The translations under genes were made by a program, and so were the position numbers. A DNA stretch of 64,000 nucleotides from CAVTYH01 sp963738835 (GTDB lineage Bacteria > Planctomycetota > Planctomycetia > Pirellulales > JADZDJ01): contig CAVTYH010000001.1 in the NCBI GenBank assembly GCA_963738835.1, positions 1,550,001-1,614,000 of the forward strand, in the 5' to 3' direction. The notes under the pieces were generated by a model. That model did not search any database, was not told the origin of the DNA, and saw nothing but the letters and a program-made list of their open reading frames with translations. Of this stretch, positions 46,805-56,917 are shown in pieces (within the stretch, counting starts at the first letter, position 1; every line of letters starts with the position of its first letter).

Positions 46805-48811
46805 CTATCGATGGGGCAGAGATTTGTGACTAGCTCGCGAACGATTTTTGCTTGCCGCGGCTTTTCGTTTTCCGCGGTTCTCGGCTTGGCCGGTCAGTTC
46901 GTACAGAAATCGGCTCGGTTCCGTCGGTCGACTTTTGCCCCATTTCATGCGTCCCAGCGAAAGTGTCATCGTCAGCCGATCGCGCGCCCGCGTGACGCCG
47001 ACGTAACACAGCCGGCGCTCTTCATCGATGGCATTCGGATCGCCGTGTTTTTCTGCATCGACCGATTTTTGATGCGGCAGCAAACCTTCTTCCATGCCAA
47101 CCAAATAGACGTGGGGAAATTCCAAGCCTTTGGCGGAATGCAACGTCATCAGCGCGATGGCGTTGCGATTCAGTTTCGATTCCTTGTCGTTAATATCATC
47201 GCGCTCGCCGAGCGCCACTTCATCGAGGAACGCCCGAAGCGTCGGCTTCTTGGCACGTCTGGCAAAGGCGCCGAGCGAGTTGATGACTTCCTGGACAGAA
47301 TTCCAGCGCGATTGTTGTTCGTTCAAGTCGGGGTACTGCCGAGCCAGCTCGTCTTGGTAGCGGATGTGCGCGATCAACTGGGTGGCGACTTCGACCAGCG
47401 GTTCATGTTCGATCAGTCGGCGAAACGATTCGATCTGGTCGCGGAATTTACCGATGGCTTCGACCGCAGTGGGCGTAATCTTTCCAATCGGCTGCGCTTC
47501 AGCCAGCACATCCCAAACCGGTCGGCCTTGCTCGACAGCTTGGGCCAGAATTGCGGTAATCGTGGATTGCCCGATGCCGCGCGGCGGTGTGTTGACGATT
47601 CGCAGCAGCGACGGCTCGTCGTGTGGATTGTCGAGCACTCGGAGGTATGCCAGCACGTCTTTTACTTCCCGCCGATCGTAAAAAGATTGACCACCGATCA
47701 GCACATACGGCAGGTTGGCTCGCCGGAGTTCCATTTCAAACGGCCGTGGTTGCTCGTTGGTGCGAAACAGAATGGCAATATCGCGCAGCGCAATCGCCGG
47801 GTTTTGCAGTCGCAGCTTGATGTCTTCGATCACCTTGGCCGCTTCCTCGGTCTCGTCCTGGCATTGCAAAATGATCGGCCGCAGGCCGCCGGTCCGCGCG
47901 GCTCGCAAGACTTTCTCGTGGCGATTGCGGTTGAACGCGATCAGCCGGTTGGCGAACTCCAGAATGGCTTCCACCGTCCGGTAGTTGTCTTCCAAGCGGA
48001 CAACTTTTGCTTCCGGCCAATCGTGCTGGAAGCGCAAAATGTGCTGCACTTCGGCGCCGCGCCAGCCGTAGATCGATTGATCGTCGTCGCCGACCACGCA
48101 CAGATTGCGATGTCCTTCGGAAAGCGCCTTGACGATTCGGTATTGATTCTGGTTTGTGTCTTGATATTCGTCGATCAGCAAATGATCGAACCGCTTAGCT
48201 TCCGCTTGGCGGACTTCCGGAACGCGGTGAAAGAGTTCTTCGGTAAGGAGCAGCAAGTCGTCGAAATCGACCGCGCCGCTGGCTTTGATTGCGGCTTGGT
48301 ACCGTCGGTATCCTGCGGCTGCCAGTCGTTCCTTATCACTCTCAGCCACATCCTCGGCCGTATCCGGGCGAATGGAGGCCGTCTTCCAGCGGCCGATGAA
48401 GTACAGCAAATCACCGGGGCGAAGCTGCTCGCCAGGAACGCGAATCTCACGCAACGCTTGCCGGGCAGCGCTTTCTTGATCGCCGCGGTCGAGAATTGCG
48501 AACTGCTTCGGATAACCAAGAAGATGAATTTGCCGCCGCAGAATTCGCACGCAGAACGAATGGAACGTCGAAATCTCCGGCTTGGCTTTCAACCGTTTGC
48601 CCAACAGTTCGGAGGCTCGCTCCTGCATTTCGCCGGCCGCTTTGTTGGTGAACGTGACGGCCAGAATACGTTCGGGCGGCGTGCGGTGCCGGATCAGGTT
48701 GGCAATCCGGCAGGTTACTACTCGCGTTTTGCCCGTGCCGGCGCCAGCCAACACAAGCAGCGGCCCGCGGAGCGTTTCGACTGCGTCTTGTTGCGCCGGA
48801 TTAAGAGCCAT
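46805..48811 (-). CDS. pcrA: UvrD/PcrA-type superfamily 1 DNA helicase
   Basis: A 668-residue helicase. Motif I is VLAGAGTGKTRVVTCRIANL (Lys28), motif Ia AVTFTNKAAGEMQER, motif II LLIDEYQDTNQNQYRIV, motif III VVGDDDQSIYGWRGAE, motif IV FRTNEQPRPFEMEL, motif V LMTLHSAKGLEFPHVYLVGM and motif VI RRLCYVGVTRARDRL. It unwinds DNA 3' to 5' during nucleotide-excision or mismatch repair and clears proteins from DNA. ATG 48811 puts motif I at the usual distance; upstream codons to 48880 are not family-like. Its 3' end is only 9 bases from the convergent deacetylase stop. A 774-codon antisense frame over it is a shadow. Confidence 0.93.
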   Translation of the reverse strand: MALNPAQQDAVETLRGPLLVLAGAGTGKTRVVTCRIANLIRHRTPPERILAVTFTNKAAGEMQERASELLGKRLKAKPEISTFHSFCVRILRRQIHLLGYPKQFAILDRGDQESAARQALREIRVPGEQLRPGDLLYFIGRWKTASIRPDTAEDVAESDKERLAAAGYRRYQAAIKASGAVDFDDLLLLTEELFHRVPEVRQAEAKRFDHLLIDEYQDTNQNQYRIVKALSEGHRNLCVVGDDDQSIYGWRGAEVQHILRFQHDWPEAKVVRLEDNYRTVEAILEFANRLIAFNRNRHEKVLRAARTGGLRPIILQCQDETEEAAKVIEDIKLRLQNPAIALRDIAILFRTNEQPRPFEMELRRANLPYVLIGGQSFYDRREVKDVLAYLRVLDNPHDEPSLLRIVNTPPRGIGQSTITAILAQAVEQGRPVWDVLAEAQPIGKITPTAVEAIGKFRDQIESFRRLIEHEPLVEVATQLIAHIRYQDELARQYPDLNEQQSRWNSVQEVINSLGAFARRAKKPTLRAFLDEVALGERDDINDKESKLNRNAIALMTLHSAKGLEFPHVYLVGMEEGLLPHQKSVDAEKHGDPNAIDEERRLCYVGVTRARDRLTMTLSLGRMKWGKSRPTEPSRFLYELTGQAENRGKRKAAASKNRSRASHKSLPHR

Positions 48812-49124
48812 CGGACAATCTCGAAAAAGGACAGGCCACGGCACTCGACGGCAAAGCGCACTTGTGAGGACGGCGCCCAAACGTGTCGGACCGATTCATT
48901 AAGGTTCGCGAGTGTATCGCCGAACATGGTGCGTTGTCTACGAGCCAGCTTCGATCTATTTGGGTGGGTTCGATCGCCATGTTCCGGCCTTGACGCTGTT
49001 CTTCCAGCGGCGCTATACTTTCGTCAACCAATTTGCATGCCGCTGCGTATTGAATTCTGCTCGGCCGTCGATCAACGGCGGCCGCCGTTTCGTCCTCTCA
49101 ACCGCCACGACGGCGATTTTTTGA
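48812..49124. other. Divergent intergenic region without recognisable gene
   Basis: About 310 bases between the helicase (minus) and the TPR protein (plus). Promoters for both are expected here but none can be assigned by eye. No repeat seen. Confidence 0.4.
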
Positions 49125-49951
49125 ATGAAAGCTGAACACCGTCACGAGTTGCAATCGAACGCCCTGGCCGACTGGATCGCCACTTCGGCAGATAAAGTCA
49201 AGCCGTACACATCGCTGATATCGGTGCTTTGCGTGGTGGTGGCAATTGGCATCGGCGTGATTATGTACCTGCGATCGATGGAGCGTCGCGGGAAAGCGGA
49301 AGCGTCCGAGCAGTTGATCAACGCTCTGCAAGGCAGCGGCGCGGGAGAATTGCAGGCCATGATTGCCGATTACCGCGGCACTGAGCCGGCAATCGTAGCG
49401 CAACTGGTCTTAGCTGAACAGCAGTTGGATGCTGGCGCCGACACACTATTTTCCAACAAGCCGGCTGCCCGCGAAAATCTTTCCAAAGCTGCGGAATCGT
49501 TTGCGTTGGCGAAAGATCAGGCTCAAGACCCGATGCTTCGCGCTTGGGCCCTGTTTGGACTTGCGCGAGCGCATGAATCGATGGGAGAGCTTGATCGGGC
49601 GCGTTCCGATTACCAGGCGCTTCGCAAGGAATACCCCGACAGTGCGCTGGCCGAATTGCGCGCAAAAGCTTGGATCGTTTAGAGCGCCCCAGCGTCAAGG
49701 AATTTTACGATTGGTTTGCCAAACAAGATCCGCGGCCGCCGGTAGCCGATTCCAGTTCCGGCATTCCGGGCGTGAAACCATCGTTTGATCTCAAGGAGTC
49801 CGGCGGATTCGGCGATGTTAAACTGCCGACCGCGTCCGATCCCAACAGCCCTGTAGTTCCGGCTCCTGAATTGCCGTCGGTTCCATCAGCCGAGAATGCA
49901 ACCCAGACGCCGCCCGCGGATTCTTCGAAACCGGCCGATGCTTCGAAATGA
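49125..49951 (+). CDS. Membrane-anchored TPR protein (YfgM-like), one frame break
   Basis: About 275 residues. A cytosolic N-terminus (MKAEHRHELQSNALADWI) precedes one transmembrane helix (TSLISVLCVVVAIGIGVIMYL, residues ~26-46). The periplasmic part has tetratricopeptide-like helices (SKAAESFALAKDQAQDPMLRA and WALFGLARAHESMGELDRARS). A break near 49668 joins LAELRAKA to LDRLERPSVKEFYDWFAKQD, and the tail is Pro/Ser-rich. The layout resembles YfgM/TPR_21 proteins, which associate with the translocon and periplasmic chaperones. It overlaps rluD by 14 bases. Confidence 0.75.
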
Positions 49952-50954
49952 CGATTCGCCGTCGCCGATCGAACGGCTTGTCGAACCGGAACACGCTGGT
50001 TGTCGGCTGGACGTTTTTCTTGCCCGGCAGTTTCCCGAGTTTAGTCGCGCCCATCTGCGCCGAGCGATTGATGCCGGAGGCGTGATCGTCGGCGGTCGGG
50101 TAATGAAAGCCGGACAGCGGCTCAAAGGGGGCGAGCAACTTTCCATCGTGCTGCCCGATTTGCCGCAGCCGGGTCCAGTTCCCGAAGACATTCCGCTGGA
50201 GATCATTTACGAAGACGAGCATCTGGCGGCCATCAACAAGCCGCCGGGAATGGTGGTGCATCCGGCCAAGGGGCATTGGTCGGGTACACTGACTGCGGCA
50301 CTGGCATTCCATTTCCAGCAGCTCAGCGGGGCCGGGGGGCCAACTCGGCCGGGCATCGTGCATCGACTTGATCGCGACACCAGCGGCGTTTTGGTGGTGG
50401 CGAAAACCGACGCGGCTCATTACGCACTCGCAGAGCAGTTTGCGGCGCGAACGGTGGAAAAGGAATATTTCGCAATTGTGGTGGGCAAATTGGATCGGGA
50501 CCGCGATGTGATCGATTTGCCGATCGGGGTGCATCCGTATCAACGGGAAAAAATGGCAATTCGCCGCGATCATGCGTCGAGCCGGCCGGCACAAACGACG
50601 TTTGAAGTTATCGAACGATTCGACGGCTTTGTGTTGCTTAGAATCACGCCAAAAACAGGGCGGACGCACCAAATTCGCGTACATTTGGCGGCGATTGGAT
50701 GCCCAGTGCTGTGCGACAAGCAATACGGCGGTCGGGCGGAGATTACGCTTGGTGAAATTCGAAGGGAGTTAGAAGATCGGACGCTGCTCTTGGATCGACA
50801 AGCACTGCACGCGCGGCGGCTGGCGACTAAGCACCCCGTTTCCGGAGAGCTGCTGGAGTTCAAGGCGGAACTGCCTGCGGATTTGCAAACTATGCTGACG
50901 GAGCTGCGCCAGCACCGGCCGATGCGCCAAGCAGCGGTGAAGGTGCTAACATGA
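49938..50954 (+). CDS. rluD: 23S rRNA pseudouridine synthase, RluD family
   Basis: A 338-residue enzyme. The S4 RNA-binding domain (CRLDVFLARQFPEFSRAHLR, residues ~22-85) is followed by the RluA/RluD catalytic domain with HRLDRDTSGVLVVAKT; Asp145 in HRLD is the catalytic residue. KTGRTHQIRVHLAAIGCPVL and LHARRL near the end are also family motifs. Family RluD makes pseudouridines in helix 69 of 23S rRNA. ATG 49938 lies inside the end of the TPR gene in another frame. A palindrome of the AGTCCAGGGG family lies 18 bases after the stop. Confidence 0.9.
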   Translation: MLRNDDSPSPIERLVEPEHAGCRLDVFLARQFPEFSRAHLRRAIDAGGVIVGGRVMKAGQRLKGGEQLSIVLPDLPQPGPVPEDIPLEIIYEDEHLAAINKPPGMVVHPAKGHWSGTLTAALAFHFQQLSGAGGPTRPGIVHRLDRDTSGVLVVAKTDAAHYALAEQFAARTVEKEYFAIVVGKLDRDRDVIDLPIGVHPYQREKMAIRRDHASSRPAQTTFEVIERFDGFVLLRITPKTGRTHQIRVHLAAIGCPVLCDKQYGGRAEITLGEIRRELEDRTLLLDRQALHARRLATKHPVSGELLEFKAELPADLQTMLTELRQHRPMRQAAVKVLT

Positions 50955-50971
50955 GATCACAGCAACAAAGA

Positions 50972-50997
50972 AGTCCAGGGGTTGCAACCCCTGGACT
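50972..50997. repeat. Perfect 26-base palindrome between convergent genes
   Basis: AGTCCAGGGGTTG at 50972-50984 is followed immediately by its exact complement to 50997. It lies between rluD and the convergent hdeD-like gene, so it could end transcripts from both sides. It shares the CCAGGGGTTGCAA core with 24424-24451. Confidence 0.8.
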
Positions 50998-51026
50998 CGG
51001 CTTTCACAAGTGATTGAATACTCAAA

Positions 51027-51638
51027 TCAAACTTGCGGCGGCGCGGCTGCGGTTGATTTCGACGGACTGTCGATGCGCTTCACCCAATCGCGCATCTGAC
51101 CAGCGAGTACCAATTGCATCGCTCCGCCGGCAATGGCATAGATTCCGATCAACCAACCAATGACCACAATGCCTTCAGCCGTGCCAACAGGTCCCGATTT
51201 GACCGGGAACATGATCATCACCAAACCAAAAATTACGGAGATCGAACCGGAAAGAACAAACAGCCATTCGCCTTGAATTACCTTGCGTAACCGCACGGCA
51301 AACGCAATTTCGAGGACGCCCTGTAAGATGGCGCGGAAGCCAACATACATTACCAGCACAGTTGCAACCATCATTGGATGAGCGAAGGTGAAGATCCCTA
51401 TCAAAATGCCGAGTACGCCGGCCAAAAGGATCAACCACCAATCTTCGAATGCTTCGCTGCTTGCCAGAGCACCGACCACGGCAAACGAGCCGTCGACGAT
51501 AGCGAAAATACCGAAAAGCGAGATGACGACTTTGACCAAGTCTTCCGGCCGCAGCGCGAGCATCAGCACGCCGAAAACGAGCGCCAAAAGTCCGCGAATT
51601 ACAAGAACGGTGGAAATACGTTTGGCTTTATCGAGCAT
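51027..51638 (-). CDS. HdeD-family membrane protein
   Basis: A 203-residue protein with six hydrophobic segments in three pairs: VIRGLLALVFGVLMLALRP, VVISLFGIFAIVDGSFAVVG, WLILLAGVLGILIGIFTF, MVATVLVMYVGFRAILQG, WLFVLSGSISVIFGLVMIMF and GIVVIGWLIGIYAIAGGAM. This is the DUF308/HdeD pattern. HdeD contributes to acid resistance at high cell density in E. coli; the general mechanism is unknown. ATG 51638 is fixed by AGGAGG 6-7 bases upstream; the open frame to 51764 is not translated. Confidence 0.88.
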   Translation of the reverse strand: MLDKAKRISTVLVIRGLLALVFGVLMLALRPEDLVKVVISLFGIFAIVDGSFAVVGALASSEAFEDWWLILLAGVLGILIGIFTFAHPMMVATVLVMYVGFRAILQGVLEIAFAVRLRKVIQGEWLFVLSGSISVIFGLVMIMFPVKSGPVGTAEGIVVIGWLIGIYAIAGGAMQLVLAGQMRDWVKRIDSPSKSTAAAPPQV

Positions 51639-51810
51639 TGCGGGCCTCCTCACAACGACTGGAAACAAACGGGTTTTGTGGCGCGGCAGGACACCGTATG
51701 TTTCTAGGTCATTCCGGGCGATTGGGCAATTAGGCCGATTGCAATAATTGGCGAGAATGGCCAAAATATACGGCCTCCGCGCGGTCCGTCAGTGCTCTCC
51801 GGCAAAATGG

Positions 51811-53215
51811 TCACTTGCCGATGCAAAAACGGCTGAAAATACGATCCAGAAGATCGTCGGTGTAAATTGCGCCGACAATTTGACCCAATTCGGTTAGCGC
51901 TACTCGGAGTTCAGCAGCAACCAGCTCCTCTCCCTGCTTTTCGGCGGACAGTTGAATTGCTCGGGCAATCGAGGCGTGTGCCAGGCTGAGGTTTTCGCCG
52001 ACGCGGATGGATGTGGTAGCAACAGCCCCTGCGTCATCCGACCGGGACATAGTCGCTTCTCGAATCGCCAACCGCAGCGGCTCAAGGCCAAGTCCGGTTT
52101 GGCTGCTTGTGCGAATTGCTCGGTCATTTCGCATCGCAGGATGCTGCTTTTCATCGCACTTCGTCAAAACCACAATTGTATTGATCCCAGCGGTAGCCTG
52201 CGTCTCCCACTGAGTCATCGCGCGGGTTGAGTCCAGACAAAACAGTCGCAGATCTGCCTGCTCGTGCTGCTGGACTGACGCCGAATGGGCCTTCGATTCA
52301 ATTTGTGCTGCCGTCGTTGCTGCTTCACGACTTTGAAATGGACGGTTCGTGTCTTCGATCTCCACGTCGATGGTCAAGCCCGCGGTATCGATCAATTCCA
52401 CGGGCAACCCTCCCACGTCGATCTGAGTGGTCAGATAATCTCGCGTGGTACCTGAAACCGCCGACACAATGGCGGCCGACTGCCTTTTGAGCGCATTGAA
52501 CAAACTGCTTTTGCCAACATTCGGCCGGCCGACAAGCACAACTTGCGGCAGACTATTTCCAGTGCTCCGTGCGTTCAGTTGGTGCGACAATTGATCGAGC
52601 TGTTGAGCTGATTGTTCCAGGCGATGAGCGAGTTCATCCGGTGCAATGAAACGAATATCGTCTTCGACAAAGTCTAGTCCTGCCTCCAAGTCGGCAAGCA
52701 AATTGAGCAACTCGTCACGAAGAAGCAGTAAAGGGCGTGAAAGTCCGCCGGCAAGCTGCGTTAGTGCCACGTCGAGTTGACGGCGGTCGGTCGCATCAAT
52801 CACGCCCAAAACAGCTTCCGCCTGCATTAAATCAATCCGTCCGGCAAGAAACGCACGCAGCGTAAATTCGCCTGGCTGGGCGAGTCTGGCTCCCTCAGCA
52901 CAAAGCGTTCGTAAGATGACATCCAACAACGGCGGCGAGCCGAAAGTATGAATTTCCGCCAGCGGTTGCCGAGTAAAACTGCGTTCCGTGGGCCAAAGGA
53001 ACAGGTCGGCGGGCAGTTTGGCGGCATCAGAGCTGATTTGGCCTTCGATACGCGCATGCCGATCGCAATTTGGACAGATTTATCGCAGGATCAGTTGGTT
53101 GAAAGCATTGTGCGACGAGATCAATCGCCGCAGGCCCGCTGAGTCGAACAATGCCGCGTGCCGCTCCGCCGGGTGTGGAGGCAATGGCTGCAATCGTGTC
53201 GTCGAGCAAGAGCAT
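51811..53215 (-). CDS. mnmE: tRNA modification GTPase MnmE, one frame break
   Basis: About 467 residues. The N-terminus DDTIAAIASTPGGAARGIVRLSG is the MnmE start. A break near 53055 joins SACAY to RIEGQISSDAAKLPADLFLW and FGSPPLLDVILRTLC. The formyl-THF-binding domain ends with QPGEFTLRAFLAGRIDLMQA. The G domain has VVLVGRPNVGKSSLFNAL (G1), SGTTRDYLTTQ (G2), ELIDTAGL (G3) and VVLTKCDE (G4). It ends RIFSRFCIGK, the conserved FCIGK whose Cys is involved in the reaction. With MnmG it puts the 5-carboxymethylaminomethyl group on wobble U34 of several tRNAs. It is downstream of yidC, a classical gene order. Confidence 0.93.
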
Positions 53216-53312
53216 AATGAGAGGTGACGGCCAGCGCTAGCCGACATGAGCGATCAAACCGATGGTCTCAGAGTGATTTCGCATGACAACCAGCCAGACT
53301 GACACACATCCC

Positions 53313-55740
53313 CTACTTTCCGCGACGCTGTTTTTTACGATCTCGCTTGGCCGCAGCGCTTCCGTTGGAATCGGATGAGAACAATTTCGCCAGTTTGGAA
53401 GTTGTCGAGGGAGCGCCGGCGGCAGCAGTCTTAGTCTTTGGTAGCAGTTTCTTCTCAGTAATGCCCCACAAGCTGGAAGCGATAATGTACAAGCACAATC
53501 CACTGGGCACCGTGTAAAACATGTAGCCGATGAGAACCATCATGTATTTCATCATCTTTTGCTGCATGCGAGTTTGATCATCGGTCGCCGGCGGCATGAA
53601 CATCTGTTGTTGCAAAATGAACAAGCCAACCGTGAACAGCGGCAGAATGTTTAAAAATGGTCCCAGCGACATGAAACCCTTGTAGGCGGTCAAGAAACTG
53701 GGCATAAATGACCAATCTCTCCAATAGGCCAACATATCGGGTGCTGCCAGATTCGAGCACCAGTGGATTGATTCGCCTAACAGGGATGCCTGCCGCAATT
53801 CAACGTTAATCATCAAGGCCCGATACAGGCCGATAAAAATCGGCAACTGCAAGAACGCCAACAGACAGCCCGACATCGGGTTGTAATTATTCTTACGCCA
53901 CAGTTCTTGCATGGCCCGAGTTTTATCTTCTGGTTTGCCTTTATGCTTCTCGTTGATGCGGTCCATCTCGGGCTTGAGTTCCTGCATCTTCTGCGCGCCC
54001 AGCGCTTGCTTGCGCGAAAGCGGAAACATGCAGCCGCGCACCAGCACGGTAAGCATCACGATGGCAATGCCGTAGTTGCCGACAATCGAATAAAAAAAGT
54101 GCAAGATTTGCGTCATCGGCCGGGCAACCGCCGCCCAGATCGGCCAGCCGTAATAAATCAACTCGCCGAGATTATTTTGCGGATCGCCTTGAAAGCCGAT
54201 GTTAGGATCGGCCAGCGGATATTGGGCCAGCAAGTTAGGCTGTTTTGGACCCGCAAACACCGTGTACGTGTGCTTGAGCGGCTCGCCGCCCGGCTTAAGC
54301 GTCTCGGCAAAACTCACCAAACGGCAAGAGACATCGCCGAGCGTTTTAAAACGTGCATCTTCCGGCATCTTTCCGACCAAAATCGGTTTGATCTGCGCCA
54401 ACCATGGTTCGCGACCCTTGAACGGTTCCGGCAGGAGTGCCGAGGCGAAGTATTGGGCATCGACACCTGCATACGCCAACAGCGTACCGGGTTCTTCCTG
54501 GCGGTAAGGTGGATCGAGTTTGCCGCCGGCGATGGCCATCGGACTGATCGAGCGCAGGCGCTTTGTCGCGCAACAGCATTGCCGTATCGCGTATTCCTGC
54601 CCCGCCCCATTCGCGCAACATGCGCGTTGCGTACCACCAGCCCTCGGTCGGCAATCCAGTGGGCCCATCAAGCTGATACGCAACTTTTCTTTCGGTCTTG
54701 CCGACGTTGTGGATCTCGACTTGCAAGGATAGATGGTTAGCCGGTTTGTCGCCATCGACCTTGGCAATGGTATATCGTTTGACAACTTTCAGTCCTAATT
54801 TTGGCAACTCGCGAGTAAATTCAACGGTGTCGCGATCTTCACGTCCGTTCGGAAGCTGCTTATATCCCCCGGTCCAACGAGCAGAACGAAGTTTAACACC
54901 CGAAAGTTCCGCGTCGAGAGCGGCTTCTGGCGTCAAGTCATCGGCGATTTTCTTGTCGTCGATCTGCCACAGCGTCAGCAAAAAGGAAAAGGGATCGTGG
55001 TTGTTCGCGCCAACTATGCTCAGCGGCTCGGGAATTTGACTGCCTTTTGGAATCGATTCCGGTCGGACAACCTCCAGCGGGCGGCGCGCCAAAGTGACGC
55101 CGAGAGTTTGAGGCTTTCCATTGCGCGTCACATTGAGATCGACGATCTGTCCGGGTCGTGTTCGACGGAGAGCGGTGATCAGCGAGTCCGCATCGGTCAA
55201 TGATTGCCCATCGAACTGGGTGATTACGTCGCCAGCCATCAGTCCGGCCGAATCGGCAGGCGTCCCTTTTCCGACGACGTTGATTTTGACCCCGGCGGCG
55301 CGATCGGTTTCTGCGGCCAAGTGGCCCAAGTAACCACTGCGGTCTTCGAGGTCACGAAAGCGGGGGCTGCTTAATTCGATCCGTTCGACGGCGGCCCCTT
55401 GATTGGTCACCGTGGCTAGCAAGCGGTATGGATTCTGATCGCTCGGATCGGCGCTGCCCAGCGTAAACCATTGTGCTTCCGGTTCAGGAGCTTCCGCAAT
55501 TTCGCCGGGCGCTGCTTCAGCGGCGGGACCGACATTTGCCTCGGCCGGCTTCGCTTCGTTGCCACCTTTATCGCCAGCTGGCTGCTCGGCCGGTTTCTTC
55601 TCATCGGCCTTTTTGTCGTCTGCCTTCTGCTGCGCAACAGGTTGTGGCGGCTGCTTGCCGCGCAGCCACGTTTGAAGAAAGAGGTTGCCGACCAGAACTA
55701 AGATCGACAGAACGATAAACACCACGAAGCGTCGTTCCAC
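53313..55740 (-). CDS. yidC: Membrane protein insertase YidC with PDZ-like insert, one frame break
   Basis: About 808 residues from GTG 55740. The N-terminal TM helix (FVVFIVLSILVLVGNLFLQTW) is followed by an acidic/Ala linker and then the periplasmic beta-supersandwich (LLATVTNQGAAVERIELSS). Residues ~150-220 (KINVVGKGTPADSAGLMAGD and DGQSLTDADSLITALRR) form a PDZ-like domain inserted into the sandwich, which standard YidC lacks. A break near 54555 moves the rest to another frame: MAIAGGKLD, then IVGNYGIAIVMLTVLVRGCM with the conserved Arg of the hydrophilic groove, YNPMSGCLLAFLQLPIFIGL and the last TM helix. It inserts inner-membrane proteins with or without SecYEG. mnmE follows 97 bases downstream. 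Confidence 0.93.
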
Positions 55741-55916
55741 GGAAATTGTCCTTCGCCTAACGGATATTTGCTGTAGCCATCTAGTGGAAAATATAGGGGG
55801 CGAATCCGTACGCCGATAGATGGCTAATTTCGTTCAAGATGATGGGCGACGTCTCATACGCCGACGTCGTAGCAAGAAGTTGCGCAGTTTGCTGCTGCGC
55901 GATCGCCCAATCCGGT

Positions 55917-56669
55917 TCACCGGCCCTCCAATAGCCGATCGCCAAGAAAATTATCGAGGTCGGGAATATCGTGAATTTTCTGCCGAGTTTTCTCGGCCGG
56001 ATATTCGACGCGACGGTAGGTGATTTTATCGTCTTCTTGGATGACGTAGCAGGCCCGTCGATCGCCGTCGCGCGGTTGACCAACCGAGCCCACGTTCATC
56101 ATGGCCTTCTCGTTGCCCAAATGATACGTGAAATTGATTTCCTCCGGACTCAAAAAATTCATGCTCTCGGTAAACACGCCTGGCACGTGGGTGTGCCCTT
56201 GGAAGCAGAATCGTTGAATTAGCGCAAAGCTCTTTTCGAGTTTCTTCGGGCTGCAAATCGTGTCTTCAGGAAAGACGTACTCGTTCAGCGGGTTCCGCGG
56301 CGATCCATGCACATACAGGCAACCGTTTTCTTTGTGGCTCCGCGGCAATTCGCCTAAGAACTCCCAGCGACGAGCGTTGTCGTTCGGATTCCCGCGCGGG
56401 TTTTCCAACTGTTCGCGCGTCCAAAAGATGGCTCGTTCGGCACCAGTGTTGAATCCTTCCGGATCAAACAGTGCGCCCTGATCGTGGTTTCCCAAGATGC
56501 ACATCTGGCAGTTCATCACCAGATCAATGCACTCGCGCGGATTGGGACCATAACCGATAATATCACCCAGGCAGAAGATCTCGGTGATCTCCTGGCCGCG
56601 GATGTCGGCCAGCACAGCCTCGAGGGCTTCGAGGTTGCTGTGAATATCGCTAATGATGGCTCGCTTCAC
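55917..56669 (-). CDS. Calcineurin-like metallophosphoesterase (YfcE/MJ0936-like)
   Basis: A 250-residue enzyme. Motifs: AIISDIHSNLEALEAVL (DxH), FCLGDIIGYGPNP (GDxxGYGP), CILGNHDQGAL (GNHD), LYVHGSPRNPLNEYVF and FQGHTHVPGVF (GHTH). They supply the dinuclear metal site of metallophosphoesterases. The GYGPNPRECIDLV pattern places it in the group resembling YfcE and diadenosine-tetraphosphatase-like proteins of unknown physiological substrate. The C-terminal part has NVGSVGQPRDGDRRACYVI. GTG 56669 begins directly before KRAIISD; a TTG at 56693 in the same frame is the alternative. No ribosome-binding site separates them. Confidence 0.88.
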   Translation of the reverse strand: MKRAIISDIHSNLEALEAVLADIRGQEITEIFCLGDIIGYGPNPRECIDLVMNCQMCILGNHDQGALFDPEGFNTGAERAIFWTREQLENPRGNPNDNARRWEFLGELPRSHKENGCLYVHGSPRNPLNEYVFPEDTICSPKKLEKSFALIQRFCFQGHTHVPGVFTESMNFLSPEEINFTYHLGNEKAMMNVGSVGQPRDGDRRACYVIQEDDKITYRRVEYPAEKTRQKIHDIPDLDNFLGDRLLEGR

Positions 56670-56917
56670 GCACGACCTGTCTAGGGCAGACAAGAAAACC
56701 TAGAACAATGCTTTACAGGCCCCACGTCGAAAGGCGCTGGACTGCAAACAATTCTATCCCGCCGCCGCCGTAGAGGCTAAACTGGCAGTCTACGAACCGC
56801 GCAGGGCGGGGTCAAGCCATTGGCACGCTTGTAGTTGCGATACAACCGACCAAGAGGCACTAGTGACAGTTTTGTCCGCGGGCGTTGGCCCAAGCTTGTA
56901 GGAATCGTCGCCATCCG

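Noticed and set aside
46811..49135. 774-codon plus-strand open frame
   Set aside because: Exactly antisense to the well-supported PcrA/UvrD helicase; no recognisable domain; explained by codon bias.
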